A stretch of 64,000 nucleotides of DNA, taken from Hyperoplus lanceolatus (lineage: Eukaryota; Chordata; Actinopteri; Uranoscopiformes; Ammodytidae). The translations under genes and the position numbers were made by a program. Position 1 is the stretch's first letter, and the number at the start of each line of letters is the position of its first letter. Below the pieces are notes generated by a model. That model made no database searches. It had not been told where the DNA came from and saw nothing but the letters and a program-made list of their open reading frames with translations. Location of the stretch: assembly GCA_026929865.2 (NCBI GenBank), contig CM049397.1:1116001-1180000 (forward strand), read 5' to 3'. This document shows, one piece after another, positions 34,257 through 45,178 of this stretch.

Positions 34257-35827
34257 GGGTCTGTGGTCTGTTCTTTCCAGTAGTCCAGGTGCTGCTGAGA
34301 AAAACGTCCGACGGCCGGCCCTTGAGCTTCAGTACCTACCCCCCTGCCCCTAGGGGCCTTGGGGGGGCGGCGGCTGGGCGCCGGACATCTTGGTGCCTGA
34401 AATGCCTCCCGTGGCGGCGGCGCAGTGGTACGGCGCCTGCCAACCTGCTCGGAGAAACGCTGGCCCCTCGATCGTCCAGCTGGACGTGGTTGAGGGCTAT
34501 TGGCATGGGGTACCACAGAGGCCCTTGACCTGTAATAAGGTGGCGGTGTACGCCGTAAACTCGCAAAATGCTGGCTGGCCTGGCCAGCCTGTACACTACG
34601 CTCCAGGGCCTGAAGCGCAGCTGGCCCAAACGTCTGGCCTGTCACAACCGGGAGAGACCGGAGGGTCCGCCGACACACCTCCGACAAGGGGGACTGCGCC
34701 AGCCAAACCTGGCGACGCGCCAACGTAATTGTTGACATTAATCTGCCTAGCTCCCTTGTCATAAAAGCAAACGTCTGAAGAGAAGTCTCACTTAAGGTCT
34801 GAGCTGAGGGATCAACCTCTGACCCCTGAATGGTCTGGGACAAAGCCAGAATGATATGCAAAAGCGAATTCCCGAGACGGCCCACACGGGCAGCAATGCT
34901 ATAGCTTTTGGTAAGCAGGTCGTCCATAATTCGGCACTGGGGCCGAGGGCAGCACGCATCGGCCCTCAGCGCCTCATCTGGGGAGACAACCAAGGACGCT
35001 ATCGCTGGCTCAATTGGCGCTAACCGGTCCAAGCCGTAAGCCCCAGCGTCTCTCATAGTTGCTAGGGCTCTGCTATCACTAGCGTGATGGGACAGAACCC
35101 TGGCATCCGGCCAGCACCTATGCAGCTCCGCAATGTACGGCTCAGAGGGGGGCAACGTGAAAACAGAGGGTTGAACGGCCTGCGGAAAAAATGCACTTAC
35201 CGGTGCAGATGAAACCGGAGCCTCGTCTAACCCCAGCTTTGCCAGCGCCATACGCAAGGCTGGCCTAACTGTGTCGCGGCTGGACACTGGCCCTCTAGCC
35301 GAGCTGGCCGCCGACCCCTGGGAGAAAGCCTGAGAAGCCAGGGACGCTGCTTCGTCGATCTGTTCTCCCTCCTCTGTAAAGAGACTACAGGATGCGGCCG
35401 TAGACAGCATATCATCCTCTGGATAGGAAAGTTGCGCAGCCGCGGGAACACATGCAGCGGCTGGTAAACCCTGTGGCCGTTGGAGGTTCTTCAAGAGGGC
35501 TTTGATTTGAGCCACGTCCCCAGATAGCGTGCTCACTTGGGTTGTCAAATCGTCGACCTTATGGGACTTCCCGGGGGGTCCCCCAGCTGCCGAGGAGCGC
35601 CGCTTGGCGCCACTAGGACCCACACCCGACGGGGGCAACCCTAGTCCCTCCACCTCAGCCAGCCTAGCCAGCCTTAGTGCATGAGGCATGCAACTACAAT
35701 TCATGCATGGATCATCCGACAGTGCTTCCCTCAGGTGCTCAACCCCCAGACATGCAGAGCACTGGTCATGGCCATCCTCCATGAGCAGGGAGGCCGAGCA
35801 GATGACACAATTATGGGCGCTTGACAT
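33578..35827 (-). pseudogene. DIRS gag and reverse transcriptase N-terminal part, 749 codons
   Basis: It starts MSSAHNCVICSAS at 35827, with a Cys-rich N-terminus (CxxC pairs at residues about 8-45). A Pro/Arg-rich basic region follows at about residues 430-500. Residues about 510-749 are the RT fingers and palm: LVPKKDGGFRSILDLRRLN, SIDLKDAYFHVPI, LPFGLSLAPRIFT and the catalytic YLDDWL. Gag and RT share one uninterrupted frame. The correct frame is lost after the YLDDWL motif near 33670, where homology jumps to another frame. Without the rest of RT and RNase H the product would be inactive. Confidence 0.85.
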
Positions 35828-35889
35828 AATGGCAAACTTAATTACCCTATCTCAGTAACTAATTAGCAATTAGCAAATTAATTAGTAGG

Positions 35890-36420
35890 CTATGCAGCCG
35901 GGCTCTCGGCGAGAGCACCCAACACCGGTGTGACACCCCAAAATGAACCCCTTGAAGGCGACTCTGAACCACAAGCCGCCTACTGGAGGCAAATTAACGC
36001 AGGCTTAGGCAATCGAGCTCTAGGCGAGAGCACCCGAGCATGACGCGACACCCCTACAAAAACGATAAATCAAGTACGCAACTGGCCTAGGCGACACAGC
36101 ACCCAAGCAGCAGTGCAGCAAAGCTAGCAAATACCGTGGCGGCGGCTATGCCCAAACCGCTCACTGACAATTAAATAAAAGTAAGCAACCGGCCCCGGCG
36201 AACTCAGCACCCGAGCACAGCGCAACAGCTAGCGAAAATAAATTAGAAATCACCATGGGGGCGCTAAGCCCAGCCGCTCACTGGCAACTAATCAAGTAGC
36301 AACTGGCCTAGGCGAACTCAACACCCGAGCACCGTGCACAATGTTAGAAAACAATAGTCGAGCATACAATCAGCACCGGGCTTAGCGAAAGCACACAAGC
36401 AACGGCGCGACCAAAATAAT
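35890..36420 (-). repeat. Six degenerate repeats in the DIRS leader
   Basis: The motif CTAGGCGA..(A)GCACCCGAGCA recurs about six times (near 35898, 36015, 36090, 36196, 36307 and 36378), with an interleaved CCGCTCACTGRCAA motif. The spacing alternates between about 72 and about 110 bases. They lie between the terminal repeat and the gag start codon. Function unknown. Confidence 0.6.
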
Positions 36421-36669
36421 AACACGGCGACTGTGAAAACTAGCCGCCGACTGACGAGCTCAATAATACAAGGTGGAAGGTGATAGCTACCGCGGTAGCT
36501 GGCGGCCACGCGTAGCCTTCACACTTACTCACCCCTGACCGGCCGCAGCCGAAGTAGAAACAATTGCCAGTCGCAGCCTTTGGTGGTCGACGTCAGACCG
36601 AAGCACCAACCCGTAGGTACAAGCTATTTGGTATATTCTCTCACACACGCTATGTGTGTGTCCTGCTAA

Positions 36670-36847
36670 TCCGCGAGAAGATAGAAGGAACAGATCCTCG
36701 AGTGACTTCCGGAATATATAGACATTCCCGGGGTCACCCAGGTGTCACAGGTGACTTTGTTGGTATAAAGATCTCGACCTGCGCATGCGATGGAACATCC
36801 AGTGCTGTAAGCACTGCCTCTGGCGGTCAGTAGGAACGAAATAGAAC
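36670..36847. repeat. DIRS terminal inverted repeat (gag-proximal, 5' end)
   Basis: Complement of the left repeat with few mismatches over the shared part, for example GGTGACTTTGTTGGTATAAAG and GCACTGCCTCTGGCGGTC. It ends CGAAATAGAAC. Confidence 0.88.
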
Positions 36848-36852
36848 CATAG

Positions 36853-37162
36853 GTACTTGACTTCCCAAAAAAGGAAATCAGAGTTTATGACTCTCTACAG
36901 ATGTACACCACAATACAAGATGACGACATGGCTCTTTTGAGGTTTAATATTATTACACTCAATTCAGACAATGTGTTTTAAAAAATTTACAATGTTGAGT
37001 TAAAGGAAAATATTCAATTATTGTCATAGAAAAATGACTCCTTATGGCTTCTTTTAAAGAAATGTTTTCAGGAACCAGGGAGGACTCCAGGGATGGAAAG
37101 TCAGGTTCCCAAAACAGTGGAGGCAGACGGACTTTGATAACTGTGGCATTTTTGTGTGCTCA
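36853..37162 (+). CDS. Ulp1/SENP-like (C48) cysteine protease, exons with catalytic Asp, Gln and Cys
   Basis: The exon 36853-36941 (phase 0 in, phase 2 out) reads VLDFPKKEIRVYDSLQMY, matching the strand that carries the catalytic Asp (VYDSL). The exon 37072-37162 (acceptor TTTTCAG, donor GTAAGT) reads GWKVRFPK, then QTDFDNCGIFVCS, giving the oxyanion Gln and nucleophile Cys in the D-x-CG context. With the upstream exons (29451-30061) the frame is continuous for about 167 residues and contains the whole His-Asp-Gln-Cys set. Possible later exons: 37270-37470 (AENEMVKREVSS) and 37481-37565, followed by AATAAA near 37562. The acceptor of the first exon lies 5 bp from the DIRS edge. Whether the gene was already inactive before that insertion is unknown. 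Confidence 0.78.
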
Positions 37163-37664
37163 GTAAGTAAACTTGTAAAACTGTAGTATAAACTTTCACT
37201 ACTTATAACACACACAATAAGAAAAATAAATAACTGCTTCTTATGTGACTATTAAGTTATTACCCCCCAAAAAGGCAGCAGAGAATGAGATGGTAAAACG
37301 GGAGGTCAGCAGTGAACCTTCAACCCTCGATAATTGTGGGATTCTGAGGAGGCACCATTCATCTATGATGAGTAAAGGCGTGAATATTCAGTTCAATGGG
37401 CAGCCTTATCAAACTTTTTGCTTAGATCATTTTGAATCAGTAAATTTAGACATAGTAATTGTGTTTCTCATCACCATAGAATTTCCGGCTCACAAAAGAA
37501 GAGCCAGCAGTCTGCCCGCCACATTCACCATTACCCCTGTACTCCCAACCATCCTCCAAAAATAAAGTGTCCTAAACTCCAGCCATCTCCTGTGTCCGTG
37601 TTCTGCATTTGGGTTCACTGTGAACTTTGCGGCATTAAGTTAAACTTAACCTTTCTCTATTTGA

Positions 37665-38162
37665 TTGCAATTTTACACAAATCTGTTCACACACTTCTTT
37701 TTCAATTGTTTCTGACTTATTTTACTTAAAATCTATTTTTCACACTTTTGACATTGTTAATTTATGGTTCCATCATATATTGCCAATCATTTATTTTTTG
37801 TTATCAAAATGATTATGCAGCTGGATCATGAGTGGCAAGTCCGACTGTTTTATAAAGCATCTGTCATTTCAAAAGCAACAACAAACAGCTCGCACATATC
37901 CTTACAACGGAAAGGACCAGAGACACGAATAAATCCATTTATTTACGGCGTTATGTTGTGATATAGTGTCAATAAAGACCAAATATATTTAGCTTTACAT
38001 TTATGGCAATACCTGTCGTGAAATTATAGGGGGGAGGCGGGGCGTGCTGGTGGCGTATACCATTGTTTGGACTGGCACTACCATTACAGACCGGCACAAG
38101 CCATGGTATGTCAGTGGTCGGTGTGACACTGCCACATGCCGTTAAACGATCTCGGGGCACCT
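37665..38162 (+). repeat. Right inverted arm of the Mutator-like element
   Basis: Complement of 27295-28310, missing about 510 bases between ATCATGAGTGG and CAAGTCCGACTG (near 37836). It ends at CACCT before the 9-bp duplication. Confidence 0.75.
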
Positions 38163-38530
38163 GAAAAATGTTTGTCCTGTTTTTTTCAGAATTGCTGAGG
38201 TGATTATATCAGAGTTCCGATATCATATCCCTGTTAATTCTTCTCTGTACCATACAGGCGTATTGTTCAATCAATTAATATTTATATGTTTCACTCCAGT
38301 GGGAGAAGTGGAGAAGTGGGCAGATCAAGCATTTGTTTCTCCTGTTTCCATGGTGAATCATGTTATCAGCGATCCATTGACGATGGCTTTAATGCACATG
38401 CTCAACCCAGAGTGAACACGCTCAGAGTTGATTGACCAAACGCTGATCCACTGTTCTAAAACCCAGAGTTGCTCCTCTGGGTTGAACTCAGAGTTTGTCA
38501 ACCCTTCTTGCTGAAATACGCCCCTGAAAG
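38163..38530 (-). mobile_element. Harbinger-like family copy B, terminal portion
   Basis: The complement of copy A 22640-23040: CAGAGTTCCGATATCATATCCC, CATGGTGAATCATGTTATCAGC, then the AACTCTGAGC/AACCCAGAG-rich terminus. It continues copy B after the Mutator-like insertion. Confidence 0.65.
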
Positions 38531-40435
38531 CCTGGAAATTACACCTTATAACTGCATATATATGCAAGCACACAAAGACACACACATATAAAAGCACACT
38601 AATTTCTCAACACACAGACACAACCCTTAGGTATCCACTTGGATCTAAACTTTACATTTATTTATCGTATTTTTAGGCCTGCAACTCTAAAATATGTTAA
38701 AAAAAGTTTGTTTTAGAGAGCATATTTGACCCTCAGTAAAAACAGGAAGAAATAAATGATTCAGCATGATTCACATTGTGCTGTGGGGGGCAACAATATG
38801 GCAGGACAGGCAACCAGGAAAATTACCTGTAATATAACCTTATGCCCAGGGCTAAGCTTTTGGGTGCCCTAAGCTTAAATTTCAATGATGGTTTATGTGG
38901 TTGCCAGTTTTTTTGGTGAGTAACACTGAATTTACAATTCTTATTATGTTACAACCGTACACTGTAGCCTATAGAACAAATTAAAAGGTGTTGGTTTCGC
39001 GAGTGTTACAGTGACAGTGTTAGCTCTGTTATGCCAGCTAAATAAATAGCCACTACCATGACTTGAGCACCGGGAGGGTTCGGGCGGTATTTGTCCGGGT
39101 ACTGTGTTGAATACGTGTTGAATATCGGTTTAAATCATATCATAAATCATGTTGGCTGCATGCTTGTGGAGCCGGTGTGACTCTGCCTGGGCCCGAGGTT
39201 TGTTCAAGGCTCCATGCCGCTAACGACAGTCTATTGGCAGGTTAGATTCTTTTGTCTAAATTACAATCAGTGCACCCCTATTCATTCTTCTACAATTATT
39301 ACTGCACACACTAGGATATAATATTAATTGAGAATCTCAAATGAGACCAAGATGACAGGCTCAAAGGTAATTACAGTGAAATGCAAGGGTTAAGGTTATG
39401 CAAGTTTTCGATCCTACTTTGTGTGCTACCAAATTTATTTTTGTGCTACTGAATTTTTTTGCTTGCTAGCACCAATGCTACCACCTAAAAAAATAAGCGT
39501 ACAGCCCTGCCTATGGCGTAGGAACACTTTTATGACAAAATATATGCTCCCAAGTTTGCGCTCATTAATGTTTATAGATGAAGGGGCTATGTGCATTCGT
39601 AAAACCGGCTCCGTCCCGCGGACAAAACGATGGTTATCTTTTTTTTTCTTTTTTTTTATAACAGTCGTATAACCTCAAATTAAATACAATTGTGGCTGTG
39701 TTTCAGCAGCTGTGTTATCCGTGGATATTATGACGGTTATAATATACTGTGTGAGTTAATGCAGATGTAAATATATATGTATATTTACATCTGCATTAAC
39801 TAAAAAATAAATATAACATTTTTGCTGTTTCTTCCTTTATTCCAAACGCTATTTTTCTGAAAAAAATTATTGATTGCCTAGTGCATTACTTTTATCTGAC
39901 TCTTTCTGTATTGTTTGACTCAGTGGTTGTCTCTTTGTCCTCTTCCAGGTTAACATGGAGGAATGAATGTGTGCCTCTGGTCTCCCTGATCTCTACGTGA
40001 AAGAGCAACGGTGTGGCTCTTTATCAGGCAGCAAGCTGAAGTCAACCTACATTCAGATTATCCTCATCTTATCTGCTTGTGATAATTGTCATGGATTGTG
40101 ATCTTTTGTGATATATCTTGTTCTGCACTGTCTGTCCTTGGAGAAGTATTGAATTTCCTGCTCTGTAGCTCTTCACCTTTCAAGTTTTTTTTGTGGGATT
40201 TTTTCCTAACTTAAGTAAAGTGCTTTACAACATTACATAGTCCTAATTATATATCATTGATAACTTAACAGACCCAAATGTATTATCTTTTGACTATTTT
40301 AGTGTCATTTTTAATGAAAATATGCCGAAATTGTTTCATACGTACAGCTTCTCCTGTTCAATGCAAAACGTTTACAGAGTAATTTAACAGTTTGGTATTT
40401 GTACTTTTACTGAAGTAAAGGATGTGAATATTTCC
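38531..40435. other. Intergenic with one partial hAT copy
   Basis: 39235-39510 repeats the hAT family of 61795-62868 (TTGCTTGCTAGCACCAATGC, then GCGTACAGCCCTG). A near-palindrome lies at 39760-39800 (ATGCAGATGTAAATATATAT and its complement). No gene was recognised in the rest. Confidence 0.45.
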
Positions 40436-40443
40436 TTCTACAC

Positions 40444-41449
40444 CAGGGGTGTCAAACATACGGCCCGAGATGATTTGATCAGGCCCGCGACCTGTAGAGC
40501 ATACATTTCTGAGTATGTCAAAAAAAAAGTAAGTCTCTAGCCCATTCCTGTGAGGAGTTATTTTTTTTTAGAATTTTTAAAGAAATAACCGAAATGCTCA
40601 CTCCTGCCGCTAGGGGGCAGCCTAAATTAAAAAAAGCACATTTTAGCAACGTGGGAAATGGTAAGTGGCAATCCTGCTTCACCGCTATCAATGTTTCCTC
40701 CGGTGCTTTATGGCAAAGTAAAAACCAAAAAAAAAAACATTTTTATTTTTAGTCCATTTTATTTTAGTACTTTTTAATAAAAATAAAACTATTTTTATTT
40801 TTAGTGCTGAACAATTAATGTACTAGCAAGCGCGGTGTGTCTGCGGCTCTGTGTGCGCAAAACGAGCAGGAGCATGCTAGTGTAGGCCTACAAGATTTAT
40901 TTCCTAATTTTCAATGCTGCTTTATTTTTATGTTTTAAATTGGGAAAAACGAATTCCAAAACTACCAATAACCTCTGTATTTAAAAATAAATCAAAACAG
41001 TAGAAGTTGCACTTTTATTTAATTGTATTTTGTACAGTCTGCATGTTTGCACAAAATGTGTCCCTGTACATATAGTAAACAAAATTGGACAACTGTAAGG
41101 TCAGTGCCTGTTGTATTTGTGTATTCAAATAAACAGTTGTTTATTTCATTAGTGCACATTGGCATCTTTGAGCAAAATACCCCCAAAATCATTGCTGCGG
41201 CGCTGCGCGCCGCACTTCCTATTCCCTTGGCCAGCAGCAACCTTTACGAAGACATTTCCTGGGGGGTACAGAGATCCCTTGTGATCCCTGATAATGTAGG
41301 TTACAAATGTAGGCTGAGTGATAAAGCATATTACTGAAAAACAAAGTTAGGGATTTGGAGTTATTTTGCCATTATTTTACTGGTCCGGCCCACCTGAGAT
41401 CAGAGAGGCTGTATGTGGCCCTCCAACCAAAATGAGTTTGACATCCCTG
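40444..41449. mobile_element. Non-autonomous hAT with GGGGTGTCAAAC ends
   Basis: The left end is CAGGGGTGTCAAACATACGG and the right end (complement) CAGGGATGTCAAACTCATTTT. A perfect 8-bp duplication TTCTACAC flanks it (40436-40443, 41450-41457). The internal GGCCCG/GGCCCACCTGAGAT motifs match those of vertebrate Charlie-like hATs. The frame 41023-41337 has no transposase motif. Confidence 0.87.
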
Positions 41450-41457
41450 TTCTACAC

Positions 41458-42534
41458 TGTTTAATCTTTACCTGGGTCATCTTTGAGTCTTCTTTATACC
41501 AGCAAAATAATTTTCATACATAAGTACTTTTAATATAACATAATGTTCTACTTTTACTCAAGGGAATTTTAATATAGAAGATTAGATGTGTGATATGGAA
41601 TCTCTACCCTTACTCATGTATGGTTTTCAGCTACTCTTTGGTCCACCGATGGGCTCTAAAGCCCACTGTAGCAAATGGTTATTTGTGATATTGGACTATA
41701 TACAAAAACTGATATTTTTTTTGTATTTGAGCAAAGTTACAACAGCTGGGCAAAGGGTGTAAAAATGGTACTATCATGAGCTACTGTGGTCCCCTCTTCC
41801 ACCCAAAACATTACTGGAGCCACAAAGTGTATTTAATCATTTAATTTAACTGTTGCACCTTAACATATAGACTTGCTCTAAATATTTTATATAATATATG
41901 TATTTATATTCAAAATTATAGGCTATTAAATTAGTGTTCTCATCTGTCCTCCCTTGTCATGTATTACTGTTAATAACATTTTCAGTCTGTAGACCAAAAT
42001 AACATTTACATTATTACAAATACATTGAGGTCAGCTTGTTCAGCCCATAGTCAACACTATTTCATTCATTTTCCTTTATTTAACCTCGAAAGATCAATTG
42101 AGGGGTGACCCTCTTTTACAATGACGTTGAGAAGAGACATTTGTTTCAGCTATGAGCTTTTTAATGCCCTCTCTCAGGTGCTGGGAGGTGATATTAAGAA
42201 TATGTTCAGCTCTGTTGGGGTTGTTGGACCAAACTGGAGGCAGGGAAATACGTGACTGAGCCTGAGCTCATCTACCGGTAGGCTAACTAGTAAGCCTAGC
42301 CTAGCTCCTGGCGGTCGTGCTAAATGTTGCTAACTCGGTGTAAGTCACGGTACTTTGGCTAGATGGGACTATCTCCCTCCCCCCAACGTCACTACATGCC
42401 CTTTTTTGGTACGAGGAAGTGAGGCGGAGTCAAACTCTGGCAAGATGGCGGCGCGCATACGCCAAGAAAAAAGGGATGCTCCTCGGTGAACTGAGATCGG
42501 CCATGACGCTTATCCATTTACTTTACTATCTATT
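41458..42534. other. Intergenic, nothing recognised
   Basis: No coding or repeat terminus supported. CAAGATGGCGGC near 42440 resembles a promoter-type motif, but no gene follows. Confidence 0.3.
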
Positions 42535-42536
42535 AG

Positions 42537-43010
42537 GGGTGTAACGGTACACTAAAGTCACGGTTCGGTACGTACCTCGGTTTTGAAGTCACGGTACGGT
42601 ACAGTACGGTACGGTTCATAGTTAAGGGAGAATGAACAGTTTTAGCTGTCAGTAACTAGCTGACAGTGTGTAACATACAAATAAAATGCATAACAAATCT
42701 AAAAAGAATACTGCTGCAATTATCCAATAAATAAAATACTTATTAAATACTAGTGAATGTGCAGCATAAACTAAAATTGCACTGAAAAATAGCCAGTGTT
42801 AATGTTCAGCAGGCTCTGTAAGCTGGTATGTAAAAAAAAGGGTATGTCATCTTTAAGGGTATTGTTGACTTTAAAAATATATATATTACTGCAGCTCTCT
42901 GAAGCTCTGAAGTGCTCTTATAAATATAACAATTATCAAATAAAAGTGCAACTGCAGCATCAATTAAATGACAGCTTATGTATTTTCAGTATAAAAAAGC
43001 AAATACTGTC
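42537..43010. repeat. hAT-like repeat copy, matching 6560-7575 in inverse orientation
   Basis: The left end AGGGGTGTAACGGTACAC is followed by CACGGTTCGGTACGTACCTC and GTACGGTACAGTACGGTACGG. The interior repeats the CAGCAGGCTCTGTAAGCTGG segment of the copy near 7060. No right terminus was found. Confidence 0.6.
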
Positions 43011-43465
43011 TGGGTTTGCACAGCTCGATTTTCTTCACAGTAACGGTGCCCTGGATGGTGCCTTTTCAAATGCGTATGCATGTTCGATGTGTTGGCTCCC
43101 TTTATATGTCCATACATACATAGGCGATCGCGGTGAAACAATGACCTGTGTGCCGACATTGTTCCACACGTTTATCACTGTTTTCATAAATCTACTGGAA
43201 TCCGAAGTTATCCCTCAAACGGGATTTGAATGACAGGGGGGCGCCTGCGAGCTCCGGTTTCCTGTTGACTTTCGCCATGCAGTTCGCTCTCTGTTTGATA
43301 GCACTGTATAACATTTTTATTTGCACTACTCATAGACTGTAAAAGAAAGGAGGGGAAGCATACTACAACTGCTAGTAGGGATGCAAACGGGCCTCGTTTG
43401 AGATGTCGCCGTCTTGCTAAGACCTGCGCAATTATGACGCTCGTCTTGCTGAGCGCACAGCATTT

Positions 43466-44135
43466 ATGCAGCATTTTTATTGTACAGGCAACAGCAAAAT
43501 GAACTCAGAAGTTTACACAAACATTTTGTCTGCCAATTTAAAGAAATATGCAACCAAACTGATTGGAAGATCCTTCATGATGCAGCAAGATAATGACCCA
43601 AAGCACACTGCAAAAACCACAAAGGAGTTAATCAGGGGCGAGAAATGGATGGTTTTAGACTGGCCAAGTCAATCTCCAGACTCATATCCTATAAGAGCAG
43701 GCATTTTATCTGCTAAAGAGGAGTAACCCCCCAAAACAAACAGCAACTGAAAGAGGCTTCGGTGAAAGCCTGGAAAGCATCACAAAAGAAGAATGCAAAC
43801 GTTTGGTGATGTCAATGGGTCACAGGCTTGATGCAGTTATTGCAAGAGAAGAATTTGCAAAAAAATATTAAGTTTTATTCACTTTAATTTATTTTATGTC
43901 TGTCTTTTCCAATACTTTTGCTCACCTAAAAATGTGGAGTTCCTTTAAAAACAATGCTATCTTATATGTTGTGTATCAGATTCAGATGTAAATACCTCAA
44001 ATTGAAAGCTGAAATGTTGATCTCTTGTCTCATATTCATCTTTTGGTGTCAAACCCAAATGTTTGCAGTCTACAGCAAAAATAAAGAAATTGGCCTCACT
44101 GTTCCAATACTTTTATAAGGGAATGTATGTTTGGA
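43466..44135 (+). pseudogene. 3' half of a Tc1-like transposon
   Basis: The frame at 43466 encodes NSEVYTNILSANLKKYATKL, MMQQDNDPKHTAKTTKE (second catalytic Asp) and VLDWPSQSPD. A frameshift near 43690 and further changes follow, then AVKAWKSITKEE-like C-terminal coding and a stop near 43871. The 3' tail ends with TGTTCCAATACTTTTATAAGG near 44135. The N-terminal DNA-binding half and the 5' TIR are missing, so it is dead. Confidence 0.82.
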
Positions 44136-44158
44136 AAATTAATTAATATTATTATTAC

Positions 44159-45057
44159 TCTACAGAGGCAGGTCCCTATATCTACCACGGGGGCGGGGGT
44201 GGCACTGTATGCCTATGGCTAGACATTCAGCACATTTTTCACTAATGTTTTATCAAGGTGTCCTATTAGCCTAGGCCAGTGGAAAGCCAGTGGGAAAACG
44301 GTATGCCATGGGTCATGTCGGTATAAAAAGGCCTATTTTATTTTTTTGTATAAAAACCATGAAGAATAAATGCAAAATGTACTTGTAGCACAGCAAAGGG
44401 TGTTATTCTATGGAATAACTGTAATGATGATCTTTATCCAATCTAAAAAAAAACTCAGAAATATAGTGGCCAATTGAATGGATATTCAGCTGAAGCAGTC
44501 ATTTTTTGTTTTGTTACTTTGTGGGCTGTTTGACTGTTTTGGTTAATCTTTTCTCATTATTTTGTTCTTGTTTGTTCTTGCTGAAAGTCTATCCATAGGC
44601 TACAGTGCCACCCCCTGGTAGATATAGGGATCTGCCTCTGTAGCCATAGACTGTATAGCGCTAAATCTCTGTTATTGATTAGTCAGACCTGCTTAGATGG
44701 CTATGCTAACTACCGTCACCAGAGCAAGTCCAGCTATTTTTTTAAAGCATCATATCCTAACAACAGAACGGGCCAGAGAAACATATACATCCCTCTATGT
44801 ACAGCGTTATGTTGTAACATAGTGTCATTAAAGACCAAATATATACCTATATATAGCTTTACATTTATGGCACTACCTGTCATGAAATTATAGGGGGGAG
44901 ACGGGGCGTGCCGGTGTCACGTAGGGCGCAGTATACCATTGTGGGACCTGCATTTACCGTTACTGAGTGGCAGATGCCATGGTATGTCAGTGGTCGCTGT
45001 GGCACATGCCACATGCCGATAGATGATCTCAGCGTCTCTCCAATAGGGGACAAAAAC
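44159..45057 (+). repeat. Short related copy of the Mutator-like element
   Basis: 44640-45057 matches the outer arm at 27295-27690 in complement (CTGTTATTGATTAGTCAGACC, TTATGTTGTAACATAGTGTC, GGGGGGAGACGGGGCGTGCC, CATGCCATGGTATGTCAGTGG) and ends GATCTCAGCGTCTCTCC. An inverted internal pair, CAGAGGCAGGTCCCTATATC near 44162 and its complement near 44615, shows that inner parts of both arms are present. The outer left arm is missing next to the Tc1 fragment. No coding. Confidence 0.6.
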
Positions 45058-45178
45058 TTCCTTAGGGTGATGTGAGGCCAGTAAAAGTGTCCTACCTTTG
45101 TTATTGTTATTTTTAAAGAGGACTAACTAAAAGCAGAATAGGTAATATATTAGGGTCATTTATTTAAGGGTGGATTAA

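Larger units (their letters stand above)
31055..36847 (-). mobile_element. DIRS-type tyrosine-recombinase retrotransposon
   Basis: The ends are inverted repeats (31055-31265 and 36670-36847), not direct LTRs. An internal complementary region at 31289-31400 fuses the complements of both termini around GTT. No target duplication is present. On the minus strand the order is leader, gag-RT, RNase H and tyrosine recombinase. This layout is unique to DIRS elements, which replicate through a circular intermediate and integrate by recombinase rather than a DDE integrase. This copy is decayed: frameshifts near 33670, 33000 and 31860 and a stop at 33291-33293. It lies in the intron of the Ulp1-like gene, in the opposite orientation to it. 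Confidence 0.92.
27295..38162 (+). mobile_element. Long-TIR, 9-bp-TSD (Mutator-like) element carrying a Ulp1 protease gene
   Basis: A perfect 9-bp duplication GAAAAATGT (27286-27294, 38163-38171) flanks the element. Copy A of the surrounding Harbinger-like family shows the corresponding unoccupied site near 23045. The inverted arms start near GAGAGACGCCGAGATCG (left) and end CGATCTCGGGGCACCT (right), then share GTTTAACGGCATGTGGCAGT and extend hundreds of bases inward. Long TIRs with a 9-bp duplication are the signature of Mutator-like elements. No transposase was recognised, so it looks non-autonomous. It carries spliced Ulp1-type protease exons and is itself interrupted by a DIRS element. 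Confidence 0.72.

Noticed and set aside
32367-35451. Plus-strand ORFs across the DIRS element
   Set aside because: They are shadows of the minus-strand gag, RT, RNase H and recombinase frames and have no recognisable domains.
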